This document shows positions 29,932-38,308 of a DNA stretch of 64,000 nt, in pieces. Position numbers and translations under genes: made by a program. Where the stretch lies: the NCBI RefSeq assembly GCF_026537325.1, contig NZ_JAFNMJ010000002.1, positions 310,001-374,000 on the forward strand. The letters are read 5' to 3'. Numbering within the stretch: the first letter of the stretch is position 1; every line of letters begins with the position of its first letter. This DNA is from Bifidobacterium sp. B4142 (GTDB lineage: Bacteria; Actinomycetota; Actinomycetes; Actinomycetales; Bifidobacteriaceae). Below the pieces are notes generated by a model. It worked only from the letters and a program-made list of their open reading frames with translations. It searched no databases and was not told where the DNA came from.

Positions 29932-31329
29932 ATGTCGACGGCGGTCATTGACAATGCAGACATATCCGAACAATCCAAAGGTCTCGGCGTGGCCGAGGAC
30001 GACCTGGCGGTCCGCGAGATTACCCGGCGAGTAGACAATGCTCGTGAATCGGCTACTTTTTACAAGATCGTGGCCCTGGTGGCCGCGGGAATGCTCATGG
30101 ACAGCATCGATGTCTATGTGGGCAGCGCTGTAGCCAGTTCAGCCTTGAGCACCGGATGGTCCACGGTCGCCCAGAACTCCCTCTTCCTGTCGGCTGGCTT
30201 CCTGGGGCTCCTGGTGGGCTCGTTGCTGGCCGGAGTCATCGGAGACCTGCGGGGGCGCAAGACCGCCTATCAGATCAACCTGCTGCTCTTCGGCGGCTTT
30301 ACCCTGCTGGGCGCTCTGGCCCCGAACATGGCCATCCTCTCGGTCTGCCGGCTGGGGGCTGGCCTGGGGCTGGGCGCCGAAATCGTCACCGGATTCTCCA
30401 TGGTCAACGAATTCGCTCCCATCAAACACCGCGGCCGTTGGAGCGCCATCGTCTCACTGGTGGCCAACACCGGAGTGCCTCTGGCCATGCTTCTGTGCGC
30501 CTGGATCATTCCGCGCTGGTCCTGGCGGCCGCTCTTCGTGGGCATTGGTCTGGCAGCTGCGCTGATCTGGTACCTGCGGCGTGACATCCCTGAGTCCCCT
30601 CGCTGGCTGGCCCTGCATGGGCGGATGGACGAGGCTGTCCAGGTGGTCGAGCTTCTGGAGGCCGATAATGGCCGGGTAGGGTCAAACTCCGGTTCTGCCA
30701 GCGGTTCCGCACTTGACGGAAGGAACGAGGGTGGCGAGCCATCCGCCAAGGCTTCGGGCAGCGTTGTTCGCGGCCTGATTGTGGCCACCGTGGCGGTTTC
30801 GGCCACCAACGTCTGCTCCTATGCCTTCACCTCCTGGGTGCCCACCATCCTGCTCAAGCGGGGCATAAATCTGAGTGGATCCCTGTGGATCAGCACCCTG
30901 ATGATGCTGGGCGCCCCCTTGGGCTGCCTGATCGGATCCCTGCTTCTGGACCGGATCGGCCGCAAGCGGATCATCGTCACGGCCTTCCTGCTGACGGCGG
31001 TCTTTGGACTGCTCTACGCTGCGCAGACCAGCCAGGTCACGGCCATTCTGGTGGGCATCATGCTCATGGCCAGCCTCTACGTTCTCATGTCTTCGGTGGT
31101 GGCTGTCTATGCGCCCGAGCTCTTCCCGACCACGGTCCGCTTCCGTTGTGTGGGCATCGCCAATGCCGTTGCCAAGCTCTGCAATGTGCTCATGCCCGTG
31201 CTCATTGGTGCCATGCTCAGCCAGTGGGGGAGCACCTCAATCTTCGTTACCATCAGCCTGGTGGCCCTGGCTTCCATGCTGGTTGTGGGCCTGATGGGCT
31301 GGGAGACTTCCGGCCGTTCGGTGGGCTGA
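29932..31329 (+). CDS. MFS transporter (sugar/metabolite-type)
   Basis: 465-residue major facilitator protein with about twelve transmembrane segments. The loop 2-3 motif is GVIGDLRGRKTAY and its C-terminal-half counterpart is LLDRIGRKRI. PESPRWLALHGR after TM6 is typical of the sugar-porter/aromatic-acid-type metabolite:H+ symporters, so an organic acid, nucleobase-like or sugar substrate is possible; I cannot choose. The central cytoplasmic loop is long and Ser/Gly-rich. ATG 29932 was chosen for its GAGGGTG Shine-Dalgarno, although the frame is open into rarA. A MarR regulator lies convergently downstream and may control it, by inference from proximity. Confidence 0.85.
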   Translation: MSTAVIDNADISEQSKGLGVAEDDLAVREITRRVDNARESATFYKIVALVAAGMLMDSIDVYVGSAVASSALSTGWSTVAQNSLFLSAGFLGLLVGSLLAGVIGDLRGRKTAYQINLLLFGGFTLLGALAPNMAILSVCRLGAGLGLGAEIVTGFSMVNEFAPIKHRGRWSAIVSLVANTGVPLAMLLCAWIIPRWSWRPLFVGIGLAAALIWYLRRDIPESPRWLALHGRMDEAVQVVELLEADNGRVGSNSGSASGSALDGRNEGGEPSAKASGSVVRGLIVATVAVSATNVCSYAFTSWVPTILLKRGINLSGSLWISTLMMLGAPLGCLIGSLLLDRIGRKRIIVTAFLLTAVFGLLYAAQTSQVTAILVGIMLMASLYVLMSSVVAVYAPELFPTTVRFRCVGIANAVAKLCNVLMPVLIGAMLSQWGSTSIFVTISLVALASMLVVGLMGWETSGRSVG

Positions 31330-31459
31330 CAGAGGCCGGTGCCAAGGGCGTAAAGACTCTGAAAAGCAAGGGACTTGGCATGAGCCTGGTGCCGTCGAGG
31401 GGCGGCCAAGGCATCGGCCAGGTCCTTTTCTCAGCAAAAATTTTGGGCAGTAAGAGCAA

Positions 31460-31900
31460 TCAGAGATGGTTGGCCAGCAGCCGGTTGTAGACGCAGCGCA
31501 GCTCGGTCTGGAAGGTTTCAGGGTCGATATCGGGATTCTGCTTGAACAGGTCGATCCACCAGTTGTTGACCGATCTGATCCGCTTGCGAGCTATATCTGC
31601 GCCTGACTCGGTCAGGGCTATGATGTTGACCCGGTGATCGGCGGGGTTCTGTTCACGGCTGACCAGGCCTAGGGATTTTAAGGCTTTCAGGTCCCGGGCC
31701 AGCAGACTGGGGTCTACGCACAGGTCCCGGGCTATTTGGCGCTGGCTGAGGCCTGGATGATCGTAGAGATACACCATCAGATCACCTTGGGTGCCCCGTA
31801 AGGTGAAGTCGCCTGCGTACCGGCTGGCATCGTTGCGCGCATGCCGGTAGATTCCGGCTATGCAGCTGCTCAGGTTGTGGTAGTGGCTCTTCTTCAACAT
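31460..31900 (-). CDS. MarR family transcriptional regulator
   Basis: 146-residue winged-helix regulator of the MarR family. The recognition region is SQRQIARDLCVDPSLLARDLKALKSLGLVSREQNPADHRVNIIALTESG (about 54-103), in which the wing motif DHRVNIIALTESG matches the family DxR-x(5)-LT pattern. Dimerisation helices flank it. The protein probably represses its own gene or a neighbour in response to a small ligand. A perfect 18-base palindrome lies 42 bases upstream of its start codon. It converges on the MFS transporter gene across a 130-base gap. Confidence 0.9.
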   Translation of the reverse strand: MLKKSHYHNLSSCIAGIYRHARNDASRYAGDFTLRGTQGDLMVYLYDHPGLSQRQIARDLCVDPSLLARDLKALKSLGLVSREQNPADHRVNIIALTESGADIARKRIRSVNNWWIDLFKQNPDIDPETFQTELRCVYNRLLANHL

Positions 31901-32229
31901 CGCTGCTGCCCCCTAGCTGATAAGGAAGATCACAGAGTTCGGCGGACATGATTGTCCGCATGGACCCCTTCGGCGCCGTTCCCCTTCCAGGCCTATTTTC
32001 GACAAGTCCCTAGCCTTGGCCCTATATGAACGACGCATTTTTCATCATATCAATACCGTCGACACCATGGGGATGATCTACGATCAGGACAGGGACTGCC
32101 TATTCGCGAGGCTGTTCGGGTCAACATCTGGCGGAACAGGATCCATGGAAGTCGGGGACTATCACCGTCATTGCTCCACGGTATGCTAAAATGTTCGCTT
32201 TTTAGTGCTGAGATCTGGAAAGGACTGGC
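31901..32229. other. Non-coding gap between divergent marR and HAD hydrolase genes
   Basis: No credible gene is visible in these 329 bases. They contain the palindrome at 31942-31959 near marR and, near the HAD gene, an extended -10-like TGCTAAAAT (TAAAAT at 32187-32192) with no recognisable -35. The remaining about 200 bases show nothing I can assign. Confidence 0.5.
31942..31959. promoter_or_regulatory. Perfect 18-bp palindrome upstream of marR (candidate MarR operator)
   Basis: GCGGACATGATTGTCCGC has perfect 7-base arms around TGAT and lies 42 bases upstream of the marR ATG, where an autorepression operator would be expected. MarR proteins bind palindromes of about this length. No second copy was noticed in front of the MFS gene. 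Confidence 0.5.
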
Positions 32230-32808
32230 ATGCGGGTACTGGACTTCGACGGCACCATCTACGATGGCGAGAGCCTGCTTGACTTCTACCTGTTCACTGC
32301 CCGCAAGGATCCGCGGGTGCTGCACTACCTGCCGATTGCCCTCTTCTACGCCGTTCGCTACCGTTTGGGCCGGGTCACCCTGGAGCAGCTGGACTCCGCC
32401 ATGCGTCGGGTGGGATCGCGCTACCTGCGTCGGCTGACCTCCCGTCCCGGCTTTGACATGGACCGGTTGGTCAACCAATTCTGGGATGCCAACATGCACA
32501 AGATCATGGATTGGTACACGCCCCAGGCTGACGACGTGGTGGTGACCGCCTCCTTCGATCTGGTGGCCGGGGAGGCTTGCCGCCGACTGGGCATCACCCG
32601 CTGCATCGGCTCCACCCTGGATTTGGAATCCCTGACCGTTGGCTACCTCAACTTTGGGCCTGACAAGCCTCTGCACTTTCAGCAGATTCTGGGTCATAAG
32701 ACGGCCATCGACGCCTTTTACACCGATTCGGCCTTCGATCTGCCCATGATCGATCTGGCACGGCGAGCCTACATGGTGGAGCATGGCCGGGTTCGTCGGA
32801 TCAAGTAG
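32230..32808 (+). CDS. HAD-IB family hydrolase
   Basis: 192-residue haloacid-dehalogenase-superfamily protein of the phosphoserine-phosphatase-like IB branch. Motif I is DFDGTIYDGE with nucleophile Asp5 and general acid Asp7, motif II is VVTASFD, motif III is a Lys in GHKTAID, and motif IV is TDSAFDLPMID. A helical cap sits between motifs I and II. Substrate unknown; relatives dephosphorylate small phosphorylated metabolites, including phosphoserine. The start ATG has GGAAAGGA upstream at a good distance. It is followed 120 bases later by mtrA, probably from a separate promoter. Confidence 0.85.
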   Translation: MRVLDFDGTIYDGESLLDFYLFTARKDPRVLHYLPIALFYAVRYRLGRVTLEQLDSAMRRVGSRYLRRLTSRPGFDMDRLVNQFWDANMHKIMDWYTPQADDVVVTASFDLVAGEACRRLGITRCIGSTLDLESLTVGYLNFGPDKPLHFQQILGHKTAIDAFYTDSAFDLPMIDLARRAYMVEHGRVRRIK

Positions 32809-32928
32809 GTCAACCCTGCCAATTTCCGCCTAGATCCGTCGGCGGGTTCAGCCCCGACCAACCCTGCTATCGTTCTGCTTAGAAGCAAGTGAGCATAATG
32901 GCATGCTGAGAACGAGGGAGGGCTTCTT

Positions 32929-33642
32929 GTGAAAGAGCCGGCCACGATACTGATTGTCGACGATGACAAGGATCTGGGCGAGATGTTGTCGATAGTGTTA
33001 CAGACAAAGTCCTACAGGCCAGTGACCTGCACGGATGGGTCCAGGGCAGTGGAGATATTCCCTACGGTGGAACCTGATCTGGTGCTGCTGGACATCATGT
33101 TGCCCGGCATGGATGGGATCGGCATCGCCCGTTGGATCAGATCCAGATCCAATGTCCCCATCATCATGCTGACGGCCAAGTCCGATACCAAGAACATCGT
33201 CGAGGGTCTGGAGGCCGGAGCCGATGATTATGTGGTCAAGCCCTTCAGCACTGATGAGCTTTTGGCCAGGATCCATGCCCGCCTCCGCCCGGTCTCGGTC
33301 CGCGCTGCACAAAACGGGCAGGGATTGCCGGCCATCATTCACGGCCTGATAGAGATCAATCGGCAGAAACACACTGCGGTCAAGCAGGGCATTCAGCTTT
33401 CCCTGACCCCAACCGAGTTCGAGCTGCTCTATGTGCTGGCATCACACCCAGGTGAGGTGCTTAGTCGGGCAGAGCTGTTGCGAAAGGTCTGGGACTATCA
33501 GGACATGGGCGATACCCGCCTGGTCAACGTCCACGTGCAGCGTCTCAGGCAGAAAATCGAAGACGATCCCGAAAATCCAAGAATCATCGAGACGGTTCGG
33601 GGAATCGGTTACAAGTATGCGGCTGAGCAGCCAGGATCATGA
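32929..33642 (+). CDS. mtrA: Response regulator MtrA (OmpR family)
   Basis: 237-residue two-domain regulator. The receiver has the acidic pocket IVDDD, the phospho-acceptor Asp55 in LLDIMLPG and Lys104 in VVKPF. The C-terminal winged helix has LTPTEFELLYVLASHPGEVLSR and the RLRQKIEDDPENPRIIETVRGIGYKY wing. The identification as MtrA rests on this sequence type together with the mtrB-lpqB genes that follow, an arrangement conserved across Actinobacteria, where the system governs cell wall metabolism and division. It starts with GTG, seven bases after GAGGGAGG. Confidence 0.94.
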   Translation: MKEPATILIVDDDKDLGEMLSIVLQTKSYRPVTCTDGSRAVEIFPTVEPDLVLLDIMLPGMDGIGIARWIRSRSNVPIIMLTAKSDTKNIVEGLEAGADDYVVKPFSTDELLARIHARLRPVSVRAAQNGQGLPAIIHGLIEINRQKHTAVKQGIQLSLTPTEFELLYVLASHPGEVLSRAELLRKVWDYQDMGDTRLVNVHVQRLRQKIEDDPENPRIIETVRGIGYKYAAEQPGS

Positions 33643-35273
33643 GCACCCGCACCAGGCCCAAGGGCGCGTCCACAGTCGGGAAGACCCTGCGCAGACTCCG
33701 CAAAGCGGTCGGGAGCTCTTTGCAGGTACGTATGGTCCTTCTGGCGACGGTTTCGGCGCTTTTGATCGGCATCGTCTTCATGACAGCATCCCTGTATTCG
33801 GTCAGGACCTCCCTCTTGAACCAGGTTCTGCGACAGGCACAGGCCGACTTTGCTGCCGAGCTGAACAGGGCTCAGGGTGGACTTGACTCAGCAGACATCT
33901 CCGACGACGAGGGGAGCTATCAAAAGCTGGTGGTCAATATGGCAGCCAATGTTCAGAATGAGGGGGCCCCTAACATGGTTGGGGTCTTCATCTGGCCAGA
34001 TGACTCCACAGCCCGCAGGTTCGTCCCCGTATCGACTGCCCCGGGGGACAGCGACCTGATCACTCCGGAAATCAGGAATGCCGTCGTCTCCAATGGCAGC
34101 CACTCATACTCGCAGATGATCAATACGGCCGACAAGGGCCAGTACCCGGTCCCGGGCATCGTCATGGGGTCCATGTTGAGGCCGGCCACCACCGGAGGGA
34201 TCGAGTTCTACGCCATCTACTCCTTTGCGGACCAGCAGCGCTCCGTTCTCTCCGTGCAGATGGCCCTTCTCGCGGTCAGCGTGGTGACCAGCGTGGTGAT
34301 GGGGATCATCGTGTTCCTGGCCCTTCACTCAGTCATCCGTCCGGTGACCAAGGTGGCAGGTGCCGCCAAGGGATTGGCCCAAGGGGAGTCGGACGTCCGG
34401 GTCACCGAGGACCGAACCGATGAGCTGGGTACCCTGCAGCGTTCCTTCAACGTGATGGCTGATTCCATCAATGAAAAGATCGGTCAGCTGGAGGAAGCCG
34501 AAGCCTACCAACGCAGGTTCGTTTCGGACGTCAGCCATGAGCTGCGAACCCCGGTCACCACCATCCGCATGGCCACGGACCTGCTTTTCCAGAGTCGGGA
34601 CGACCTGGATCCAAACAAGCGCAGGACCGTGGAATTGCTGGACAAACAGGTGTCACGCTTCGCCAGCATGCTTGAGGATCTTCTCGAAATATCCAGGTAC
34701 GAGGCCGGTCAGGCATCGCTGAATCCGGACCTGTGCGATGCCTGCGATCTGGTTCGCAAGGTGGTGCAGCAGGTCGCCCAGATAGCCGGGACCAAGGGGG
34801 TTGCAGTGAATGCGCTCCTTCCCGACCACAAGGTGATGATCACCGTCGATGCCAACCGTTGTACTTCGATTCTGCGCAATCTGGTCAACAATGCCATCGA
34901 TTTCGCTGAGGACGGGCCGGTGCAGCTGCGGCTGGCCGTCTCGGAGCAGGCCGTGGTATTCAGTGTGCGCGACTGGGGAACCGGCATTGCGCCCGAAGAC
35001 CTGACTCATATATTCGAACGGTTCTGGCGGGCCGATCCGTCACGGTCTCGGTTGACAGGCGGTACAGGTCTGGGGCTGTCGATAGCTCTGGACAATACCA
35101 ATCTCATGCATGGGCTGCTCCAGGTGCGCTCGCAGATCGGGCAGGGAACCTGGTTCCTGCTGACCCTGCCCAGGGATGTCTCCGAGCAACTGGATCAGGG
35201 CAGTGCGCCGGTTCGATTCCAGCCTGGTCAGGGTCTGGATGTGGAAGGCTCCTTTGAAGAGGCTGCATCATGA
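33639..35273 (+). CDS. mtrB: Sensor histidine kinase MtrB
   Basis: 544-residue membrane kinase. TM1 is about 31-53, an extracytoplasmic sensor region spans about 54-206, TM2 is about 207-230, and HAMP is about 231-285. The phospho-acceptor His300 lies in VSDVSHELRTP. The catalytic domain shows the N box RNLVNNAIDFAEDG, G1 DWGTGIAPEDL and G2 GGTGLGLSIA. Start and stop overlap mtrA (ATGA) and lpqB (ATGA), so the three are translationally coupled. In relatives the extracytoplasmic lipoprotein LpqB modulates this kinase. Confidence 0.94.
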   Translation: MSTRTRPKGASTVGKTLRRLRKAVGSSLQVRMVLLATVSALLIGIVFMTASLYSVRTSLLNQVLRQAQADFAAELNRAQGGLDSADISDDEGSYQKLVVNMAANVQNEGAPNMVGVFIWPDDSTARRFVPVSTAPGDSDLITPEIRNAVVSNGSHSYSQMINTADKGQYPVPGIVMGSMLRPATTGGIEFYAIYSFADQQRSVLSVQMALLAVSVVTSVVMGIIVFLALHSVIRPVTKVAGAAKGLAQGESDVRVTEDRTDELGTLQRSFNVMADSINEKIGQLEEAEAYQRRFVSDVSHELRTPVTTIRMATDLLFQSRDDLDPNKRRTVELLDKQVSRFASMLEDLLEISRYEAGQASLNPDLCDACDLVRKVVQQVAQIAGTKGVAVNALLPDHKVMITVDANRCTSILRNLVNNAIDFAEDGPVQLRLAVSEQAVVFSVRDWGTGIAPEDLTHIFERFWRADPSRSRLTGGTGLGLSIALDNTNLMHGLLQVRSQIGQGTWFLLTLPRDVSEQLDQGSAPVRFQPGQGLDVEGSFEEAAS

Positions 35274-37018
35274 GTGTTTTCAGACCCTCCCGTTGGCCAA
35301 GAGTCCTTCGCTCTGTGCGGATGCTGGGCCTGTGTGCTGCCATGGTGGTTGCCCTGGTCGCCGGAGGTTGCTCCATTCCATTCGGACTGCCTACTTCCGG
35401 GTCGGTCCGTCAGCTCAGTCCCGTTGAGAATCAGCCCCATCGGGTCTTCTCCTCCCCGGAGGGTCCTGTGGACGGAGCCGGACCAGAGAGCATCGTCAAG
35501 GGCTTCCTGGCGGCTTTGCCTACCGGCATTCAAAGCGATGGCTTTGCTGTCGCCAAGTCCTACATGACCAAGCGGGCCTTTGCGGGATGGGACTTCAATG
35601 CATCCGTCTCGATCTATAAGGGTTCCCCTGTCTATGACCGCGTGGATGACGAGGGCAGCGGGAAAAGGACCGCCCTGGACCTGACTACCGAGTGCATTGG
35701 TTCCTTGGACGCCCATGGCATATTCTCCGTCACCGAGCAGGACTGCGGCTCAGGGTACAGGACCGAACGGTTTGAGCTTGCTAAGGTTCGCGGTCAATGG
35801 CGGATCAGCAAGGCCCCGGCGGGGATAGTGATCTCTTCGGATGATTTCATGCAGGTCTACCGTCAGGTCGTCATCTATCAGTTCCCCTTGGCCAAGGGTG
35901 TGCCTGTTCCTGACAACCGGTGGTTCGGCTGGCGCAACTGGAGGACCCTGGCCTTGAAGGAACTGCTGAAGGGCCCTCCGGCTTGGCTGCGGGATTCCGT
36001 GACGAACTTCAATACCGCCAAGGTCTCCTTGGCAGTCGACGCGGTGCAGCAGGTCAAGGGAAGCATGGAAATCAAAGTCAGCAGCTCCTTCGCCACCCTG
36101 AGCAGCGAAAACAAGGCCATGCTGGTCCATCAGATGCGGATGCTCTTGGGCGACGGCAATGGCGAGTTTGATCTGCGCGTGATCGATGCGTCAGGGATTG
36201 ATTACTCCCACGCGGATGATGATCTGACCCTGGCCTCAGGGCAGACTTCCAACCGCATCTACAGTCTGGGCAGCAGCGGGGTGGTAGGTTTCAACTCCTC
36301 GAACCTGATCAGGGTCGGACAACCCCCCGTCTTTAATGAGCCCAAGGGGCTGGTCTTTTCCTCCAATGGCGGAGCGCTGCTGTCCGATCATGGCCAGGTG
36401 ACCTGTCTGAAGCCTGATGCTTCATCCTGCGGGAAACTGTTTGTCGACACGCCCATTGCCGCCATAACCGGCAGTCTGACCGATGAGATCTGGGCGGTCA
36501 GGCAGAGCGATTCCGCCATCCTGGTCGATACAGGCAAGCCGGGCGCCCTGGAATTCACCCTGCCCTGGCTGCATGGGCGGCGTGTGGTCGCCCTGGCTCT
36601 GGCGCCTGAGGGGCAGCGTCTGTGCCTGGTGCTCGACGACGGCTCGCAGGGTATGAACACCCTGGTCATGCTGGGTATTGTCCGAGGCGAGAATCAGCGG
36701 CCCAAGGGCTTGAGCGACCAGATCCAGGTCATCGCCCGGCATCGGGACATCAGGGCCTTAACCTTCTACAACGACAACACCCTGGTCTACAAGGATGGCG
36801 ACATGGATGCGGGCGGCCATTCCCAGATCGCCCCCGGCCCGGAGACGGTCCAGCATCTACCGGCAGGAACCACAGGCTTGGCTGCAGGGCAGGTCAATCA
36901 GATGCAGAGCCTGATCGCCCTGGACCGTTCGGGCATTGTCCATTGTTTGTCCGGAGCCCTGGAGGGCATGTGGTACATCATTGATTCCCAGGTGGATACG
37001 GTTACCAGCGGCAGGTAA
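35270..37018 (+). CDS. lpqB: Lipoprotein LpqB
   Basis: 582-residue exported lipoprotein with signal peptide and lipobox VAGGC (Cys34). The N-terminal half contains the GerMN-like region (about 180-330: WRTLALKELLKGPPAWL) and the rest resembles the LpqB beta-propeller domain (repeating short beta-rich blades, SSNGGALLSDHGQVTCL to the C-terminus). Its role as the accessory partner of MtrAB is known from mycobacteria. The ATG overlaps the mtrB stop codon. The frame ends 181 bases before fruE; no obvious terminator follows. Confidence 0.93.
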   Translation: MSVFRPSRWPRVLRSVRMLGLCAAMVVALVAGGCSIPFGLPTSGSVRQLSPVENQPHRVFSSPEGPVDGAGPESIVKGFLAALPTGIQSDGFAVAKSYMTKRAFAGWDFNASVSIYKGSPVYDRVDDEGSGKRTALDLTTECIGSLDAHGIFSVTEQDCGSGYRTERFELAKVRGQWRISKAPAGIVISSDDFMQVYRQVVIYQFPLAKGVPVPDNRWFGWRNWRTLALKELLKGPPAWLRDSVTNFNTAKVSLAVDAVQQVKGSMEIKVSSSFATLSSENKAMLVHQMRMLLGDGNGEFDLRVIDASGIDYSHADDDLTLASGQTSNRIYSLGSSGVVGFNSSNLIRVGQPPVFNEPKGLVFSSNGGALLSDHGQVTCLKPDASSCGKLFVDTPIAAITGSLTDEIWAVRQSDSAILVDTGKPGALEFTLPWLHGRRVVALALAPEGQRLCLVLDDGSQGMNTLVMLGIVRGENQRPKGLSDQIQVIARHRDIRALTFYNDNTLVYKDGDMDAGGHSQIAPGPETVQHLPAGTTGLAAGQVNQMQSLIALDRSGIVHCLSGALEGMWYIIDSQVDTVTSGR

Positions 37019-37072
37019 CAAACACAAGGATGCGCGGGATCGACTGTGGCCCATTGGTCAATATGATTGAAC

Positions 37073-37161
37073 TGTTATCGATTTGTTATCGCAGCGCCTT
37101 GAGCTCGGTGAGCGGAAAAACCATACTGAAAATCGTGGATGTCATCATCGATGATCATAAT
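37073..37161 (+). promoter_or_regulatory. Candidate operator/promoter region of the fruE gene
   Basis: Two identical TGTTATCG elements (37073-37080 and 37084-37091) repeat at 11 bases, one helical turn. Downstream lies a perfect palindrome ATCATCGATGAT (37144-37155), followed at once by a -10-like CATAAT (37156-37161). No clear -35 lies 17 bases upstream of that hexamer. The pattern suggests regulated transcription; the regulator is unknown. Confidence 0.4.
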
Positions 37162-37199
37162 GCTGTGGCTTCGATGCTGACTACTCAAGGAGGAGAACA

Positions 37200-38174
37200 A
37201 TGAATACAGTACTGAAGAAGGCGCTGACCATCGCCACGGCCTCGGCTGCGGTCTTGGCCATGGGAGCTTGCGGGTCTTCCGGATCCAGCTCCAGCAAGGG
37301 CGGCGACAAGCAGAAGACCATCGGGTTTGTGGCTGTAGGTCCCGAGGGCGGCTTCCGTACGGCCAATGAGAACGATCTGAAGAAGGCCTTCAAGAACGCC
37401 GGATTCAACATGATCTATTCGCCGACCCAGAACAACGATCAGCAGAAGCAGATCCAGGCTTTCAACAAGTTCGTCAATGACGAGGTGGATGCCATCGTCC
37501 TGTCCTCCACCGAGGACAGCGGCTGGGACGAGTCGCTGAAGAAGGCCAAGGAGGCCGAGATCCCGGTCTTCCTGGTCGACCGTAACGTGCAGACCAAGGA
37601 TGAGAGCCTGGTTGCCTCCCACATCGGGCCTTCCAACGAGTGGGCAGGACAGCAGGCTGCGGAGTTCGTCAACAAGAACTTCCCCGATGGAGCCAATGGC
37701 CTGATCCTGGAGGGCCCTGCCGGCCTGTCGGTGGTCAAGGACCGCCAGAAGGGCTGGGATTCCAAGATCGGTGGCAACATCAAGGTTCTGGAGAGCCAGT
37801 CGGCCAACTGGTCCACTGACGAGGCCAAGACCGTGACCGCCGGACTGCTGGATAAGTACAAGAGCCAGAATGTCCAGTTCATCTTCTCGCAGAACGACGA
37901 GATGGGCCTGGGTGCTGCACAGGCTGTCGATGCCGCAGGTCTCAAGGGCAAGGTCAAGATCATCACCATCGATGGCACCAAGCCTGCTCTGAAGGCCCTG
38001 ATCGACGGCGACCTGTCGCTGGTGATCGAGTACAACCCGCTCTTCGGCGAAACGACCGCCAAGACCGTCAAGGATTACCTGGACGGCAAGAAGGTCAAGA
38101 AGAACATCGTCATTGATTCGAAGGTCTTCACCGCCGACGAGGCCAAGAAGGTCATCGATTCCAGAGCGTACTGA
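37200..38174 (+). CDS. fruE: Fructose-type sugar ABC transporter substrate-binding lipoprotein (FruE-like)
   Basis: 324-residue periplasmic-binding protein of the ribose/galactose class (family 4 type I fold). Signal peptide with lipobox MGAC puts the lipidated Cys at residue 24, followed by a Ser/Gly linker. Core motifs include KTIGFVAVGPEGGFRTAN, VLSSTEDSGWD and IDGTKPALKALIDG. With the downstream ATPase and two permeases it matches the FruEKFG system, which in B. longum imports fructose with some ribose and xylose; the substrate here is inferred from that. AAGGAGGAG lies five bases before the ATG. A terminator-like hairpin follows the stop codon. Confidence 0.88.
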   Translation: MNTVLKKALTIATASAAVLAMGACGSSGSSSSKGGDKQKTIGFVAVGPEGGFRTANENDLKKAFKNAGFNMIYSPTQNNDQQKQIQAFNKFVNDEVDAIVLSSTEDSGWDESLKKAKEAEIPVFLVDRNVQTKDESLVASHIGPSNEWAGQQAAEFVNKNFPDGANGLILEGPAGLSVVKDRQKGWDSKIGGNIKVLESQSANWSTDEAKTVTAGLLDKYKSQNVQFIFSQNDEMGLGAAQAVDAAGLKGKVKIITIDGTKPALKALIDGDLSLVIEYNPLFGETTAKTVKDYLDGKKVKKNIVIDSKVFTADEAKKVIDSRAY

Positions 38175-38201
38175 TCTATCGCTGATCGCATAGGAAACAG
38201 G

Positions 38202-38237
38202 ACGGCGCACCCGGGAAGGTTGCGGTACGCCGTTTTT
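38202..38237 (+). terminator. Intercistronic terminator/attenuator between fruE and fruK
   Basis: ACGGCG (38202-38207) pairs with CGCCGT (38228-38233), extended by ACC/GGT across a one-base internal loop, and a TTTTT run follows. Partial termination here would give more binding protein than membrane components, a usual stoichiometry for ABC importers. Confidence 0.65.
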
Positions 38238-38308
38238 CATGGGCGGGAAAGGGTCTTGGGACCTCGGTACCGCCCCTCGATCAGCATTCAGTTTGATGAG
38301 GCAAGACA

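Noticed and set aside
32164-32192. Full -35/-10 promoter for the HAD hydrolase gene
   Set aside because: An extended -10-like TGCTAAAAT is visible, but the hexamer 17 bases upstream (ACCGTC) does not resemble a -35, so only the -10 is mentioned.
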